A stretch of DNA of 21,641 nt from Oscillospiraceae bacterium (GTDB taxonomy: Bacteria; Bacillota; Clostridia; Oscillospirales; Oscillospiraceae), in assembly GCA_020025425.1 (NCBI GenBank), contig JAHHSD010000031.1, positions 1 through 21,641 on the forward strand, read 5' to 3'. This document shows positions 6,922 to 15,466 of the stretch, piece by piece. The position numbers and the translations under genes were made by a program. Position 1 is the first letter of the stretch. Each line of letters opens with the position of its first letter. The notes under the pieces were generated by a model, which was given only the letters and a program-made list of their open reading frames with translations, made no database searches and was not told the origin of the DNA.

Positions 6922-7455
6922 ATGAAAAAGACGAATCCCAAGTGGAAGATCCGCACCACGGCCCTGGCCCTGACCGCGGCCTGCCTGTGCGCGGGTGTGG
7001 CGGTGGCGGCCGGAGGGGGACAGAGCGACCCCCTGGTCACCCTGAGCTATCTGACCCAGACGGCCACCCCGGACATCCTCAGGCAGGTGGAGGACCAGGG
7101 CGCCAAGCAGCAGGCCAAGCTGACGGAGCAGTTCAACCAGGCCATCGACAGCTTCAGGCAGCAGGGACAGACCCCTACCGGGGGACAGAGCGCCTCCTTT
7201 CAGGTCATTACCCTAAAAAAGGGGCAGACCCTCCAGCTGGGGATGGGGTGCGAGGTCATGCTGCGGGTGGGGAGCGCCACCGTGTCCGCCCAGACCCCGC
7301 CGGCCCTGGTGGACATGACCACCGGCGGTGAGCTGAACAGCGGCGGTGCCCTGACGGCGAACCATCTCTACCTGGCCACCATGTCCGACCGCACGGTGAA
7401 GGCTACCGCTGAGACGGTGAAGCTGATGGTGCGGGGCAGCTACACACTGAACTGA
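6922..7455 (+). CDS. Secreted protein of unknown function
   Basis: A 177-residue protein with a type I signal peptide (MKKTNPKWKIR, hydrophobic core, cleavage region A-V-A-A near residues 27-30). The mature N-terminus SDPLVTLSYL is a wording I associate with many secreted clostridial proteins of unknown role. A Gln-rich helical stretch (about 45-75) follows, then a C-terminal beta-rich part, LKKGQTLQLGMGCEVMLR through GSYTLN. ATG 6922 is preceded by AAAAAGGAG. Acts outside the membrane by inference. It stands between mazF and a strong promoter, so it is either alone or the tail of the mazF transcript. I do not recognise a defined family. Confidence 0.8.
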   Translation: MKKTNPKWKIRTTALALTAACLCAGVAVAAGGGQSDPLVTLSYLTQTATPDILRQVEDQGAKQQAKLTEQFNQAIDSFRQQGQTPTGGQSASFQVITLKKGQTLQLGMGCEVMLRVGSATVSAQTPPALVDMTTGGELNSGGALTANHLYLATMSDRTVKATAETVKLMVRGSYTLN

Positions 7456-7484
7456 ATGACATCGTTCCAGGCGTCCCAACCGCA

Positions 7485-7510
7485 CCGGCGGCGGGGCGCC
7501 GGCCGCTGTT
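7485..7510 (+). terminator. Weak terminator-like hairpin
   Basis: CCGGCG (7485-7490) and CGCCGG (7497-7502) with a six-base loop, followed by CCGCTGTTT. It lies 30 bases after the secreted-protein stop and just before the next promoter. Confidence 0.35.
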
Positions 7511-7541
7511 TCGACAAAATCGAACAAATTTTCTATTTCCG

Positions 7542-7570
7542 TTGACTTTTCCCCATGCCTATACTACAAT
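7542..7570 (+). promoter_or_regulatory. Promoter of the SLOG-queH operon
   Basis: TTGACT (7542-7547), exactly 17 bases, TACAAT (7565-7570). A near-consensus sigma-A promoter 31 bases before the start codon at 7601. Confidence 0.8.
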
Positions 7571-7600
7571 CGAGGGGAAAATAAGACGGGAGGCGGAGCA

Positions 7601-8113
7601 ATGGAACGGGAGACCACATGCTGCTTTACAGGCCATCGCCCGGACAAGCTGCCCTGGGGGACGCAGGAGCAAGACCCGCGCTGCATCCGCCTGAAGGCGC
7701 AGCTGAACGAGGCCCTGTGCCGGGCCTATGAGGACGGGATGCGCCACTTTATCTGCGGGATGGCCCGGGGGACCGATCTCTACTTTGCGGAGGCTGTGCT
7801 GGCCCTGCGGGAGAGCAGACCGGGCGTCACGCTGGAGGCCGCGCGCCCCTGTGAGAGCCAGACCGATTCCTGGCCGGAGGGGGACAAGCTCCGCTATCAG
7901 AATATCCTGGACCGGTGCGACTACGAGACCCTGGTCCAGCACCACTATACCAGAGGCTGCATGCAGCGCAGGAACCAGTACATGGTGGACCGGTCGGCTC
8001 TGGTGTTGTCGGTTTACAATGGGCAGCCCAAGGGCGGGACCGCCCAGACGCTGCTCTATGCCATGCGTCAGAAGGTCCGGACCGAGATCATACAACTGGA
8101 AGAGGAACCATAA
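7601..8113 (+). CDS. SLOG (DUF1273/YpsA-like) family protein
   Basis: A 170-residue Rossmann-like protein of the SLOG superfamily. Signatures: CCFTGHRPDKLPWG at the N-terminus (residues 7-20), FICGMARGTDLYFAE (glycine-rich nucleotide-binding loop) and the C-terminal MVDRSALVLSVYNG followed by GGTAQTLLYA. SLOG domains are thought to bind nucleotide-derived ligands such as NAD or ADP-ribose; no activity is established for this branch. ATG 7601 follows GGAGGCGGAG. Its TAA is immediately followed by the queH ATG, so the two genes are translationally coupled. This hints at, but does not prove, a shared role. Confidence 0.88.
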   Translation: MERETTCCFTGHRPDKLPWGTQEQDPRCIRLKAQLNEALCRAYEDGMRHFICGMARGTDLYFAEAVLALRESRPGVTLEAARPCESQTDSWPEGDKLRYQNILDRCDYETLVQHHYTRGCMQRRNQYMVDRSALVLSVYNGQPKGGTAQTLLYAMRQKVRTEIIQLEEEP

Positions 8114-8722
8114 ATGAAAACTTTGATGCACATTTGCTGTGCCCCCTGCGCCAATCGGCCCATTGCCGCCCTGCGCGCCGAGGGCGTGGAGGTGGGAGGA
8201 TTTTGGTTTAACCCCAACATCCACCCCGTCACCGAGTACCGGGCCAGAAAAAACTGTCTGGAGGAGTACGCCAAGGAGATCCAGCTGCCTCTGGCGGTAG
8301 TCAACGACTACGGCCTGCGGGAGTTTGTGAAGAATGTGGTGGACAACATCGACGGCCGATGTTCCTACTGCTACCGGGTGCGGATGGAGGAGACGGCCAA
8401 GTACGCCGCCGAGCACGGCTATGACGCCTTCACCACCTCCCTGCTCATCAGCCCTTATCAGAACCACGAGGCCATCCGCGCTGTGGCGGAGAACATGGCA
8501 CAGCAGTACGGGGTGCAGTTCTACTACCAGGATTTCCGCCCCATGTTCAAGGACGGACAGGACTTTGCCCGGGAGCACGGGTTTTACATGCAGAAGTACT
8601 GCGGCTGCGTGTTCAGCGAGGAGGACCGGTATCTGGGCTGGAAGCGGAAGCGGGCCGAGAAGCGGGCCGCCCGTCTGGCCGAGGAGGCCGCCAGGGCGGA
8701 GCAGGAGCAGAAAAAGAAGTGA
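8114..8722 (+). CDS. queH: Epoxyqueuosine reductase QueH
   Basis: A 202-residue iron-sulfur enzyme of the QueH (DUF208) family that reduces epoxyqueuosine to queuosine in the anticodon of GUN tRNAs, replacing the unrelated QueG. The metal and catalytic cysteines are visible: HICCAPC (C8, C9, C12), GRCSYC (C83, C86) and YCGCVFSEEDRY (C163, C165). The tail after about residue 175 is a Lys/Arg/Ala/Glu-rich charged helix. The ATG directly abuts the upstream stop; GAGGA within the SLOG gene serves as ribosome site. Other queuosine genes are not in the window. Confidence 0.95.
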   Translation: MKTLMHICCAPCANRPIAALRAEGVEVGGFWFNPNIHPVTEYRARKNCLEEYAKEIQLPLAVVNDYGLREFVKNVVDNIDGRCSYCYRVRMEETAKYAAEHGYDAFTTSLLISPYQNHEAIRAVAENMAQQYGVQFYYQDFRPMFKDGQDFAREHGFYMQKYCGCVFSEEDRYLGWKRKRAEKRAARLAEEAARAEQEQKKK

Positions 8723-8727
8723 GATCG

Positions 8728-8759
8728 GGCCGCTGTCGGCGCTGCCGGCAGCGGCCTTT
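8728..8759 (+). terminator. Terminator of the SLOG-queH operon
   Basis: GGCCGCTG (8728-8735) and CAGCGGCC (8749-8756), with a further CGGC/GCCG pairing inside, followed by TTTCC. A second GC-rich imperfect hairpin lies at 8768-8789, just upstream of the helicase gene. Confidence 0.65.
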
Positions 8760-8818
8760 CCGCGCAGGTCCCGCCCGGGGGCGGAGACCCATTGACAAGG
8801 ATAGGAGGATGGTCGGAC

Positions 8819-11323
8819 ATGCTTGACCACCAGCAGGAACTGAGATTTTGTAAAGCCCGGACACAGGCTATTTCCCGGGAATTTTACCGGCTGAACGAGG
8901 AACAGAAGAAGGCGGTGCTGGCCACCGAGGGCCCCCTGCTGCTGCTGGCCGGAGCGGGCAGCGGCAAGACCACAGTGCTGATCAATCGGATCGCCAATCT
9001 GATGAAGTACGGCCGGGGTTCCGACACGGTGGAGGTCCCGGGCTGGGTCAGCCCTGAGGACGTGGACTTTTTGGAGGAGTACGCCAGGACCGGGGAGGGG
9101 GACCGGGAGCGCCAGGAGCGCCTGTGCCGGGTGGAGCCCGCCGCGCCCTGGACCATTCTGGCCATCACATTCACCAACAAGGCGGCCGGGGAGCTGAAGG
9201 AGCGGCTCACCGCCATGCTGGGCCCGGCGGCGGAGGACATCTGGGCCAGCACCTTCCACTCCGCCTGCGTGCGCATCCTGCGCCGGGACATCGAGAAGCT
9301 GGGCTTCTCCAGCTCCTTTACCATCTATGATACCGACGACTCCCTGCGGGTCATCAAGGACTGCCTGAAGGAGCTGAACATCGACGAGAAGCAGTTCCCG
9401 CCCCGGTCCGTGCTGGGCTACATCTCCCGGGCCAAGGACGAGATGAAGCTGGCCGACGAGTATCTGAGCCAGTGCGAGAAGTCGGGGGATTTCCGCATGA
9501 CCAAGATTGCCCGGATCTATGCGGAGTACCAGCGCCGTCTGTGGGACGCCAGCGCCCTGGACTTTGACGACATCATCCTCCATACCGTCCGCCTGCTCCA
9601 GCAGTTTGAGGATGTGCGTACATACTACCAGAAAAAGTTCCGCTATGTGCTCATTGACGAGTACCAGGACACCAATAACCTCCAGTACCTGCTGGCCTCC
9701 ACCCTGGCCGGGGGCTGGAACAACTTCTGCGTGGTGGGCGATGACGACCAGTCCATCTACCGCTTCCGCGGGGCCACCATCGAGAACATCCTCTCCTTTG
9801 AGGAGCAGTACAAGGGCTGCCGCACCATCCGCCTGGAGGAGAATTACCGCTCCACCAAGCACATCCTGGAGGCATCCAACGCCGTTATCCGCAACAACCA
9901 GGGCCGCAAGGGCAAGGAGCTGTGGACCCGGGCGGGGGAGGGGGAGAAGCTCCACCTCTACACCGCCATGAACGAGAACGACGAGGCCCAGCATGTGGCC
10001 GCCCAGATTTTGGAGGATTACAGCCAGGGCGGAAAGTGGAAGGACCACGCCATCCTCTACCGGATGAACGCCCAGTCCAACCAGCTGGAGAATGCCTGCA
10101 AGCGCAACGGCATCCCCTACCGTATCATCGGCGGTACCCGGTTCTTTGACCGGGCCGAGGTCAAGGACATGGTGGCCTACCTGGCCGTCCTCAATAACCC
10201 GGGGGACGACCTGCGGCTCCAGCGCATCATCAACGTCCCCGCCCGGGGCATTGGACAAAAGACGGTGGAGACCGCCATGGAGCTGGCCCGCCGGGATGGG
10301 GTGCCCCTGTTCTCCGTCATCGACAACGTGCGGATGTATCCGGAGCTGGCCCGGTCCGCCCCCAAGCTGGCCCAGTTTGCCAACCTGATAGGGGAGCTGT
10401 CCGGCCTGGTGCAGACCATGCCCCTGAACGAGTTCTACGAGGAGCTGATCCGCCGCACCGGCTATGATGTGATGCTGGAGAGCAAGAACACTGTGGAGGA
10501 CCGCACCCGCCTGGAGAACGTGCGGGAGCTGCTGACCTCCATCAACGGCTATCTGGAGAACGCGGGGGAGGAGCCCTCCCTGGCCGGCTTCCTGGACGAG
10601 ATCGCCCTGTACACCGACCTGGACAACCATGACCCGGACCAGGACTGCGTGGTGATGATGACCATGCACTCGGCCAAGGGACTGGAGTTCCCCGTGGTCT
10701 TTGTGGTGGGTGTGGAAGAGGGGATCTTCCCCGGCATCCGGGCCATCGGAGAGCACGAGGAGATGGAGGAGGAGCGCCGACTGTGCTATGTGGCCATGAC
10801 CCGGGCCAAGGAGCGGCTCTACCTCAGCTGTGCCAACCAGCGCATGATCTTCGGCCGCACCAGCTCCAACCGCCCCAGCCGCTTTGTGGAGGAGATCCCG
10901 GCGGAGCACCTGGAGCGCAGCGGCGGGGCCTGGCGGGAGCGGAACACCGACTGGTCGGGCGGCATTCCCAGCCGCAGCGAGGGCGGCGAGTGGTCCGGAT
11001 ACAGCGGCGGCGGCTACCGCTCCCCCTACGACCAGCGCCCGGAGCGGCGCTCGGCTGACAGCCAGAGCCTGGGCGGCTTCACCCGGGCCATGGGGATGGA
11101 TCAGCGGCCCAAGCGGCCGATCTCCGCCCCGGCAGGCAGCGCCATGCCGGCCTTCCCCGCCCTGAACAAGGGGGACATGGTCCAGCACTCCGCATTTGGA
11201 AAGGGCATGGTCCTGTCCATTCAGAAGATGGGCGGCGACGCCCTGGCGGAGATCGCCTTCGACAACGTGGGTACCAAGCGGCTGATGCTGAAATCGGCCT
11301 TTGCCCACATGAAAAAGCTGTAA
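8819..11323 (+). CDS. pcrA: ATP-dependent DNA helicase PcrA/UvrD
   Basis: An 834-residue superfamily 1A 3'-5' helicase for repair and replication-conflict removal. Motifs: Q-motif LNEEQKKAVLATEGP, Walker A GAGSGKT (45-51), AITFTNKAAGELKERL, motif II IDEYQD (280-284), DDDQSIYRFRGA, LEENYRS, MTMHSAKGLEFPVVFVVGVEEGIFP and YVAMTRAKERLYLS. After the helicase core comes a disordered Ser/Gly/Arg-rich linker and then a C-terminal Tudor-like module (GDMVQHSAFGKGMVLSI to the end) that in PcrA contacts RNA polymerase. Roughly 40 extra residues (about 64-108) interrupt domain 1A between the Walker A helix and the AITFTNKAA motif. Start is ATG 8819 with GGAGG ten bases upstream. Confidence 0.95.
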   Translation: MLDHQQELRFCKARTQAISREFYRLNEEQKKAVLATEGPLLLLAGAGSGKTTVLINRIANLMKYGRGSDTVEVPGWVSPEDVDFLEEYARTGEGDRERQERLCRVEPAAPWTILAITFTNKAAGELKERLTAMLGPAAEDIWASTFHSACVRILRRDIEKLGFSSSFTIYDTDDSLRVIKDCLKELNIDEKQFPPRSVLGYISRAKDEMKLADEYLSQCEKSGDFRMTKIARIYAEYQRRLWDASALDFDDIILHTVRLLQQFEDVRTYYQKKFRYVLIDEYQDTNNLQYLLASTLAGGWNNFCVVGDDDQSIYRFRGATIENILSFEEQYKGCRTIRLEENYRSTKHILEASNAVIRNNQGRKGKELWTRAGEGEKLHLYTAMNENDEAQHVAAQILEDYSQGGKWKDHAILYRMNAQSNQLENACKRNGIPYRIIGGTRFFDRAEVKDMVAYLAVLNNPGDDLRLQRIINVPARGIGQKTVETAMELARRDGVPLFSVIDNVRMYPELARSAPKLAQFANLIGELSGLVQTMPLNEFYEELIRRTGYDVMLESKNTVEDRTRLENVRELLTSINGYLENAGEEPSLAGFLDEIALYTDLDNHDPDQDCVVMMTMHSAKGLEFPVVFVVGVEEGIFPGIRAIGEHEEMEEERRLCYVAMTRAKERLYLSCANQRMIFGRTSSNRPSRFVEEIPAEHLERSGGAWRERNTDWSGGIPSRSEGGEWSGYSGGGYRSPYDQRPERRSADSQSLGGFTRAMGMDQRPKRPISAPAGSAMPAFPALNKGDMVQHSAFGKGMVLSIQKMGGDALAEIAFDNVGTKRLMLKSAFAHMKKL

Positions 11324-11344
11324 AAAGAGGAAATACAGGTTTCG

Positions 11345-11381
11345 ATTTCACGGGGGTGTGCAGAGCAAAAGACCGTGAAAT
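11345..11381. repeat. Nine-base inverted repeat downstream of pcrA
   Basis: ATTTCACGG (11345-11353) and CCGTGAAAT (11373-11381) are perfectly complementary around a 19-base spacer. It stands just before the main bidirectional terminator. Function unknown. Confidence 0.5.
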
Positions 11382-11391
11382 GGACAGAAAT

Positions 11392-11430
11392 GCAGCCCGG
11401 CCAGAGGAAGCTCTGGCCGGGCTGCGTTTG
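11392..11430. terminator. Bidirectional terminator between pcrA and the nitroreductase operon
   Basis: A perfect 15-pair stem: GCAGCCCGGCCAGAG (11392-11406) and CTCTGGCCGGGCTGC (11411-11425) with loop GAAG, then GTTTGTAT on the plus strand. It lies between two convergent genes and should end both transcripts. Confidence 0.85.
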
Positions 11431-11444
11431 TATATCCTGTTGTC

Positions 11445-11957
11445 TCAGAGGGTCTCCACCAGCTCCTCGCGGCTCTTCCGCTTGGCGTGGGCGTCGGAGG
11501 GGGCGGCGTCCTGGGCGGCGTAGCCAATGGGGAAAATGGCGATCAGCTCGTAGTCGGCCATCTGGGGATAGAGCTCCTTCAGCTTGGGGGCGTTGAAATG
11601 GCCCACCCAGGTGGTGGCCAGGCCCAGGTCGGCGATCTCCATCATCATGTGGGTGCCCACAATGGCGGCGTCCACCTCGGCAAAGTTTTTCTTGTCGAAG
11701 GAGCGGGTCCAGGAGCCCTTCTCCCCGGAGCCCAGGACGATGAAATGTTGGGCGCCGAAGGTGAAGTCGGTGACCTCCCTGAGGTTGGCCTTGGCCTGGT
11801 CAGAGTCCATGACCCAGAGCTTGAAGGTCTGGGTGTTGATGGCGGTGGGGGCGGCAATGGCCGCCTCGATGATCCGGTCCATCAGCTGGGGCTCCACCGG
11901 ACGGTCGGAGATCTTGCGGCAGGAATACCGCTCCTTGGCTAATGTTAAAAACTCCAT
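11445..11957 (-). CDS. Nitroreductase-family flavoprotein
   Basis: A 170-residue FMN-dependent oxidoreductase of the nitroreductase family, cytosolic. The N-terminus LAKERYSCRKISDRPV is the FMN-binding start of the family, followed by IIEAAIAAPTAINTQTFKLWVM and, near the C-terminus, IADLGLATTWVGHF and IAIFPIGYAA. Such enzymes reduce nitroaromatics, quinones or similar electrophiles with NAD(P)H; the physiological substrate cannot be read from sequence. ATG 11957 follows GGAGG by eight bases. It is the last gene of the HxlR-headed minus-strand unit, 39 bases after the UvrA-like gene. Confidence 0.92.
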   Translation of the reverse strand: MEFLTLAKERYSCRKISDRPVEPQLMDRIIEAAIAAPTAINTQTFKLWVMDSDQAKANLREVTDFTFGAQHFIVLGSGEKGSWTRSFDKKNFAEVDAAIVGTHMMMEIADLGLATTWVGHFNAPKLKELYPQMADYELIAIFPIGYAAQDAAPSDAHAKRKSREELVETL

Positions 11958-11996
11958 GGTTCATACCTCCATTGGTTTCCGCGCAAAATGCGCAAA

Positions 11997-14233
11997 TCAG
12001 TTCAGATATTGGCGAGTCACGGAATCCGGACAGGCCGCCATGTCCCTGGGGGTGCCGGCGAAGAGCAGCTGTCCGCCGCTGCCGCCCCCGCTGGGGCCCA
12101 GCTCCAGCACATAGTCCGCCGCCTTCAGCACATCTAGGTTGTGCTCGATGACAAACAGGGAGTTGCCCTGGTCCACCAGCCGGTCAAAGAGGGCGATCAT
12201 GTTCTGGATGTCCTGGAGATGCAGGCCGTTGGTGGGCTCGTCCAGAATAAAGATCTGTCCCCCGTCCTGGAGGTGGGAGGCCAGCTTCATCCGCTGGAGT
12301 TCGCCGCCGGACAGGGTGGACAGGGCCTGATTGAGGTGCAGATATTTCAGTCCCACCTCCATCAGAGGCTTCAGCTTCCGCTCGATGGATGTCCCGGCAA
12401 AGAGCTGGGAGGCCTGGCGCACGGTCAGGTCCATGACCTGGGAGATGTTCCGGCCCTCCAGCTGGAACTCCAGGGCCTCGGGGGAGTAGCGCAGACCGCC
12501 GCAGGCCTCGCACACGGTCTCCACCGCGTCCATAAAGGCCATGTCGGACACAATGACGCCCTTTCCGCCGCAGACCGGGCAGCCGCCCTGACCGTTGAAG
12601 CTGTACAGCCCCACCGGTTTTCCGCTGCGCTGGGCAAAGAGCTTGCGGATGTCGTCGGCCACACCGGTGTAGGTGGCCGGGGTGGAGCGCAGGCTGACGC
12701 CGATGTCTTTTTGCTGGATGGAGACGATCTGACCGGGGTACTCCCGCTCAAAGACCTCCATCAGGGAGCTCTTGCCGGAGCCGGCCACGCCGGCCACCAC
12801 GGTGAGCACACCCAGGGGGAGGGACACGTCCAGGTGCTGGAGGTTGTGGAGGTGGACATCCTTCATGTGATACCAGTCCCTGGGCTGGCGCAGCTCCCGC
12901 TTCAGCTGGGTTTTCTGGCGGAGAAGGCGGCCGGTGAGGGTATCACAGCGGAGCAGCTCCGGGTAGCTGCCCTCAAAGAGGACGGTGCCGCCCTCGATGC
13001 CCGCCCCCGGGCCCATGTCCACGATGTGGTCGGCGATCTCCATGATCTCCCGGTGGTGCTCCACCATCAGCACAGTGTTGCCCCGGTCCCGCAGATTGAC
13101 GATGGCCTCGCTGAGCCGGTGGATGTCGTGGCTGTGGAGACCACGCTGGGCTCGTCCAGCACATAGAGCAGGTCGGACAGGGAGGAGTTGTTGTACTTGG
13201 CGATCTTGCACCGCTGGGCCTCGCCGCCGGACAGGGTGCCCATGGGGCGGTCCAGGGTGAGGTAGTCCAGACCAATGTCGATCAGGGCCCCGATCCGCTC
13301 CCGCAGGGAGTCCTTGATGTCCACGGCCAGGGGGTCGTGAATCTCCTCCAGCCAGTCCATGATGTCGCCCAGGGACATGGCGGTGACGTCGGAGATGTTT
13401 TTGCCCCCGATCCTGCAGGAGAGAATGGTGGGATTGAGCCGCTGGCCGCCGCAGTCGGGGCAGACCCCCTGGGTGACCAGGGGCTCCAGCTTCTTCCAGT
13501 GGACCTTGGCGTCGTCCCGCTTGAGCATCCGGTTCATGCGGTACATCAGGCCCTCATATTTGGCATTTTTGTAGTACTCCGGCGGCGGATTTTTCAGGGT
13601 CATGGGCTCCTGATAGAGGAACAGCTCCAGCTCCTCGGGGGTGTAGTCCCGGATCTTTTTGTTGGGATCGAAAAGCCCGCAGGCGCCGTAGTACAGCCAC
13701 CGCCACTGTCCCGGCTCGTAGGCCACATAGCGGATGACCCCGGGGTCGTTGAGGCATTTGTCGAAGTCCACCAGCTTGTGGACGTCCAGCTCGGTGATCT
13801 CGCCCAGACCGTCGCACCGGGGGCAGCGCCCCTGGGGGTGGTTGAAGGAGAAGGAGTCGGAGTAGCCCACAAAGGGCCGGCCCACCCGGGAGAAGAGCAC
13901 CCGGAGGATGGAGTAGATGTCCGTGTAGGTGCCCAGGGTGGAGCGGACGTTGGAGGACGGCTTCTTCTGGTCGATGACGATGGCGGTGGGCAGGCGCTCG
14001 ATGCTGCCCACCTGGGGCCGCCGGTATTTGGGCAGATACCGCTGGGCGAAGCTGGGGAAGGTCTCGTTCAGCTCCCGGCGGGACTGGGCGGCGATGGTAT
14101 CCAGCACCAGAGAGGATTTGCCGGAGCCGGAGACCCCGGTGACCACAGTGATCTGGTGCTTGGGGATGTCCAGAGAGACGTGCTTGAGGTTATTTTGTGT
14201 CGCGTCGTTGACGCGGATGGTATCCTGCGCCAT
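11997..14233 (-). pseudogene. UvrA-like ABC ATPase (drug-resistance type), frameshifted
   Basis: Two open frames join into one UvrA paralogue of about 745 residues. The first (14233 to about 13141) holds Walker A GVSGSGKSS, zinc-finger CPRCDGLGE and CPDCGGQRL, LSGGEAQRCKIAKY and LLYVLDEPSV. The second (from about 13141 to 11997) resumes at GLHSHDIHRLSEAIVNLRD and carries the second ATPase half with GVAGSGKSS, CPVCGGKG, CEACGG, LSGGELQRMKLAS and FILDEPTNGLH. The coding strand reads GTGGTCTCC where GTG-GGT-CTC is expected, one G short (forward 13141-13142). Length and gene context match UvrA-like resistance ATPases such as DrrC rather than full UvrA. ATG 14233 follows AAAGGAG. It is either a recent pseudogene or a sequencing error in a G run. 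Confidence 0.88.
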
Positions 14234-14251
14234 GCAATGGGCTCCTTTCTG

Positions 14252-14482
14252 TCAGTCGGCTCTGACGGGCTGGATCAGCTCCACGCTGGGGGCCGCCGGA
14301 TCGGCGGTGCGCAGGTAGGCGACCCGGGCCTGGCAGCCGATGTGGTGGAAGAGATTGGCCGTCTCCGGGCCGCCCATGCGCATTTCGCCCTGATAGGTCA
14401 GGCCAAGTACGTCCCGGTAGAAGGCGACGGAACGGTCAAGATCGGTGACGGTGATTCCGATGTGGGCAACAGAAGTAAACAT
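14252..14482 (-). CDS. Half-length VOC (glyoxalase/bleomycin-resistance) protein
   Basis: A 76-residue protein of the vicinal oxygen chelate superfamily. MFTSVAHIGITVTDLDRSVAFYRDV is the classic first beta-alpha-beta module, with a metal-ligand histidine at position 8, and VELIQP marks the end of that module. Normal family members run about 120-140 residues and carry a second module with the remaining ligands. Here a TGA follows directly and the UvrA-like gene begins 18 bases on. ATG 14482 follows AAGGAGG by eight bases, so expression looks intact. It may be a C-terminal truncation or a single-module protein working as a dimer. Confidence 0.85.
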   Translation of the reverse strand: MFTSVAHIGITVTDLDRSVAFYRDVLGLTYQGEMRMGGPETANLFHHIGCQARVAYLRTADPAAPSVELIQPVRAD

Positions 14483-14495
14483 GGTAAATTCCTCC

Positions 14496-15464
14496 TTACG
14501 ATACGATTTCCTTGTGGGAGGACTCCGCCCCGCTGGGGGAGAAGTCCCGGTTGACAACATAGATGCCGACACACACCAGCAGCAGGGAGATCAGCCCCTG
14601 GACGGTGAAGGCCTGGTTCTGCTCCTTGAGCAGGACTGCGCTGAGGATCACTCCAAAGACCGGGTTCATAAAGCCGTAGACGGCCACCCGGCCCACCGGG
14701 TTATGCTTCAGGAGGATGCCCCAGATGGAATAGGCCACGGCGGAGATCATGGCCATGTAAATGAGCAGCAGTACAGAGGCGGGGGTAAAGCCTTGCAGCC
14801 GGCCGCCCATGGCCAGGGCCGCGGCCACCATGATGAGACCGCCCAGGGTGAACTGATAGCCGCTGAGCGTCACAGGGTTCTCCAGCGCGCCGTATTTTTT
14901 GATCAGCACAGAGGAGGTGGCGTAGGACAGGGTGGACAGGAGCATGAAGCCCTCGCCCAGGAAGGTCATGGAGCTATCCAGGCCGGTCCCGGTCAGATTG
15001 ATGAGCACCACACCAGCAAAGCCCAGCAGACAGCCGATGATTTTTCCTTTTCCCAGCTTCTCATAGTGGAACAGGAGACTGGAGATCAGGATGGCCAGGA
15101 ACACGTTGGTGGCCTCGATGATGGAGGCCTTGACGCCGGAGGTGTGGGCCAGGCCGATATAGAAGAGCAGGTACTGGATCACGGTCTGGGTCATGGACAG
15201 GTTCCATACCATCCGCCAGGAGCTGCGGGCGGGGCGGAGGAAGGTGCGGGTGAGGGCACTTCCGATGGCGATGGTCAGCAGGCCGGCCAGGGTGAATCGG
15301 ACGCCCGCAAACAGGATCTGGGAGGGGGTGTCCTCCGGGGCGATCTGGAACAGCTGATAGCCGATCTTGATGCTGGGGAAGGCGCTGCCCCACAAAAAGC
15401 AGCAGACCATGGCCAGAAGTCCTACCACAGGACCTTTTTGCAGAAGGGTTTCTTTGTTATTCAT
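14496..15464 (-). CDS. EamA-family (DMT) transporter
   Basis: A 322-residue integral membrane protein of the drug/metabolite transporter superfamily with about ten hydrophobic segments in two repeated EamA halves. The first starts VVGLLAMVCCFLWGSAFPSIKIG and the second around FLGEGFMLLSTLSYATSSVLIKKY, ending in LISLLLVCVGIYVVN. Members export metabolites, amino acids or drugs; the substrate is not predictable. The start ATG 15464 is two bases after the HxlR stop, with AAAGGAA as ribosome site, so the two are translationally linked. By position it is the first structural gene controlled by the regulator. Confidence 0.93.
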   Translation of the reverse strand: MNNKETLLQKGPVVGLLAMVCCFLWGSAFPSIKIGYQLFQIAPEDTPSQILFAGVRFTLAGLLTIAIGSALTRTFLRPARSSWRMVWNLSMTQTVIQYLLFYIGLAHTSGVKASIIEATNVFLAILISSLLFHYEKLGKGKIIGCLLGFAGVVLINLTGTGLDSSMTFLGEGFMLLSTLSYATSSVLIKKYGALENPVTLSGYQFTLGGLIMVAAALAMGGRLQGFTPASVLLLIYMAMISAVAYSIWGILLKHNPVGRVAVYGFMNPVFGVILSAVLLKEQNQAFTVQGLISLLLVCVGIYVVNRDFSPSGAESSHKEIVS

Positions 15465-15466
15465 TC

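Noticed and set aside
7559..11308. A 1249-codon open frame on the minus strand opposite the SLOG, queH and pcrA genes
   Set aside because: It mirrors the codon pattern of three well-supported plus-strand genes, lacks any recognisable domain and is rich in His/Gly/Leu typical of antisense frames in GC-rich DNA.
11345..11381. Inverted repeat as a riboswitch or operator
   Set aside because: It lies downstream of pcrA between convergent genes, with no promoter or start codon after it; kept only as an inverted repeat.
13337..14554. Plus-strand 405-codon open frame across the UvrA-like gene
   Set aside because: Antisense shadow; the minus strand carries all ABC and zinc-finger motifs.
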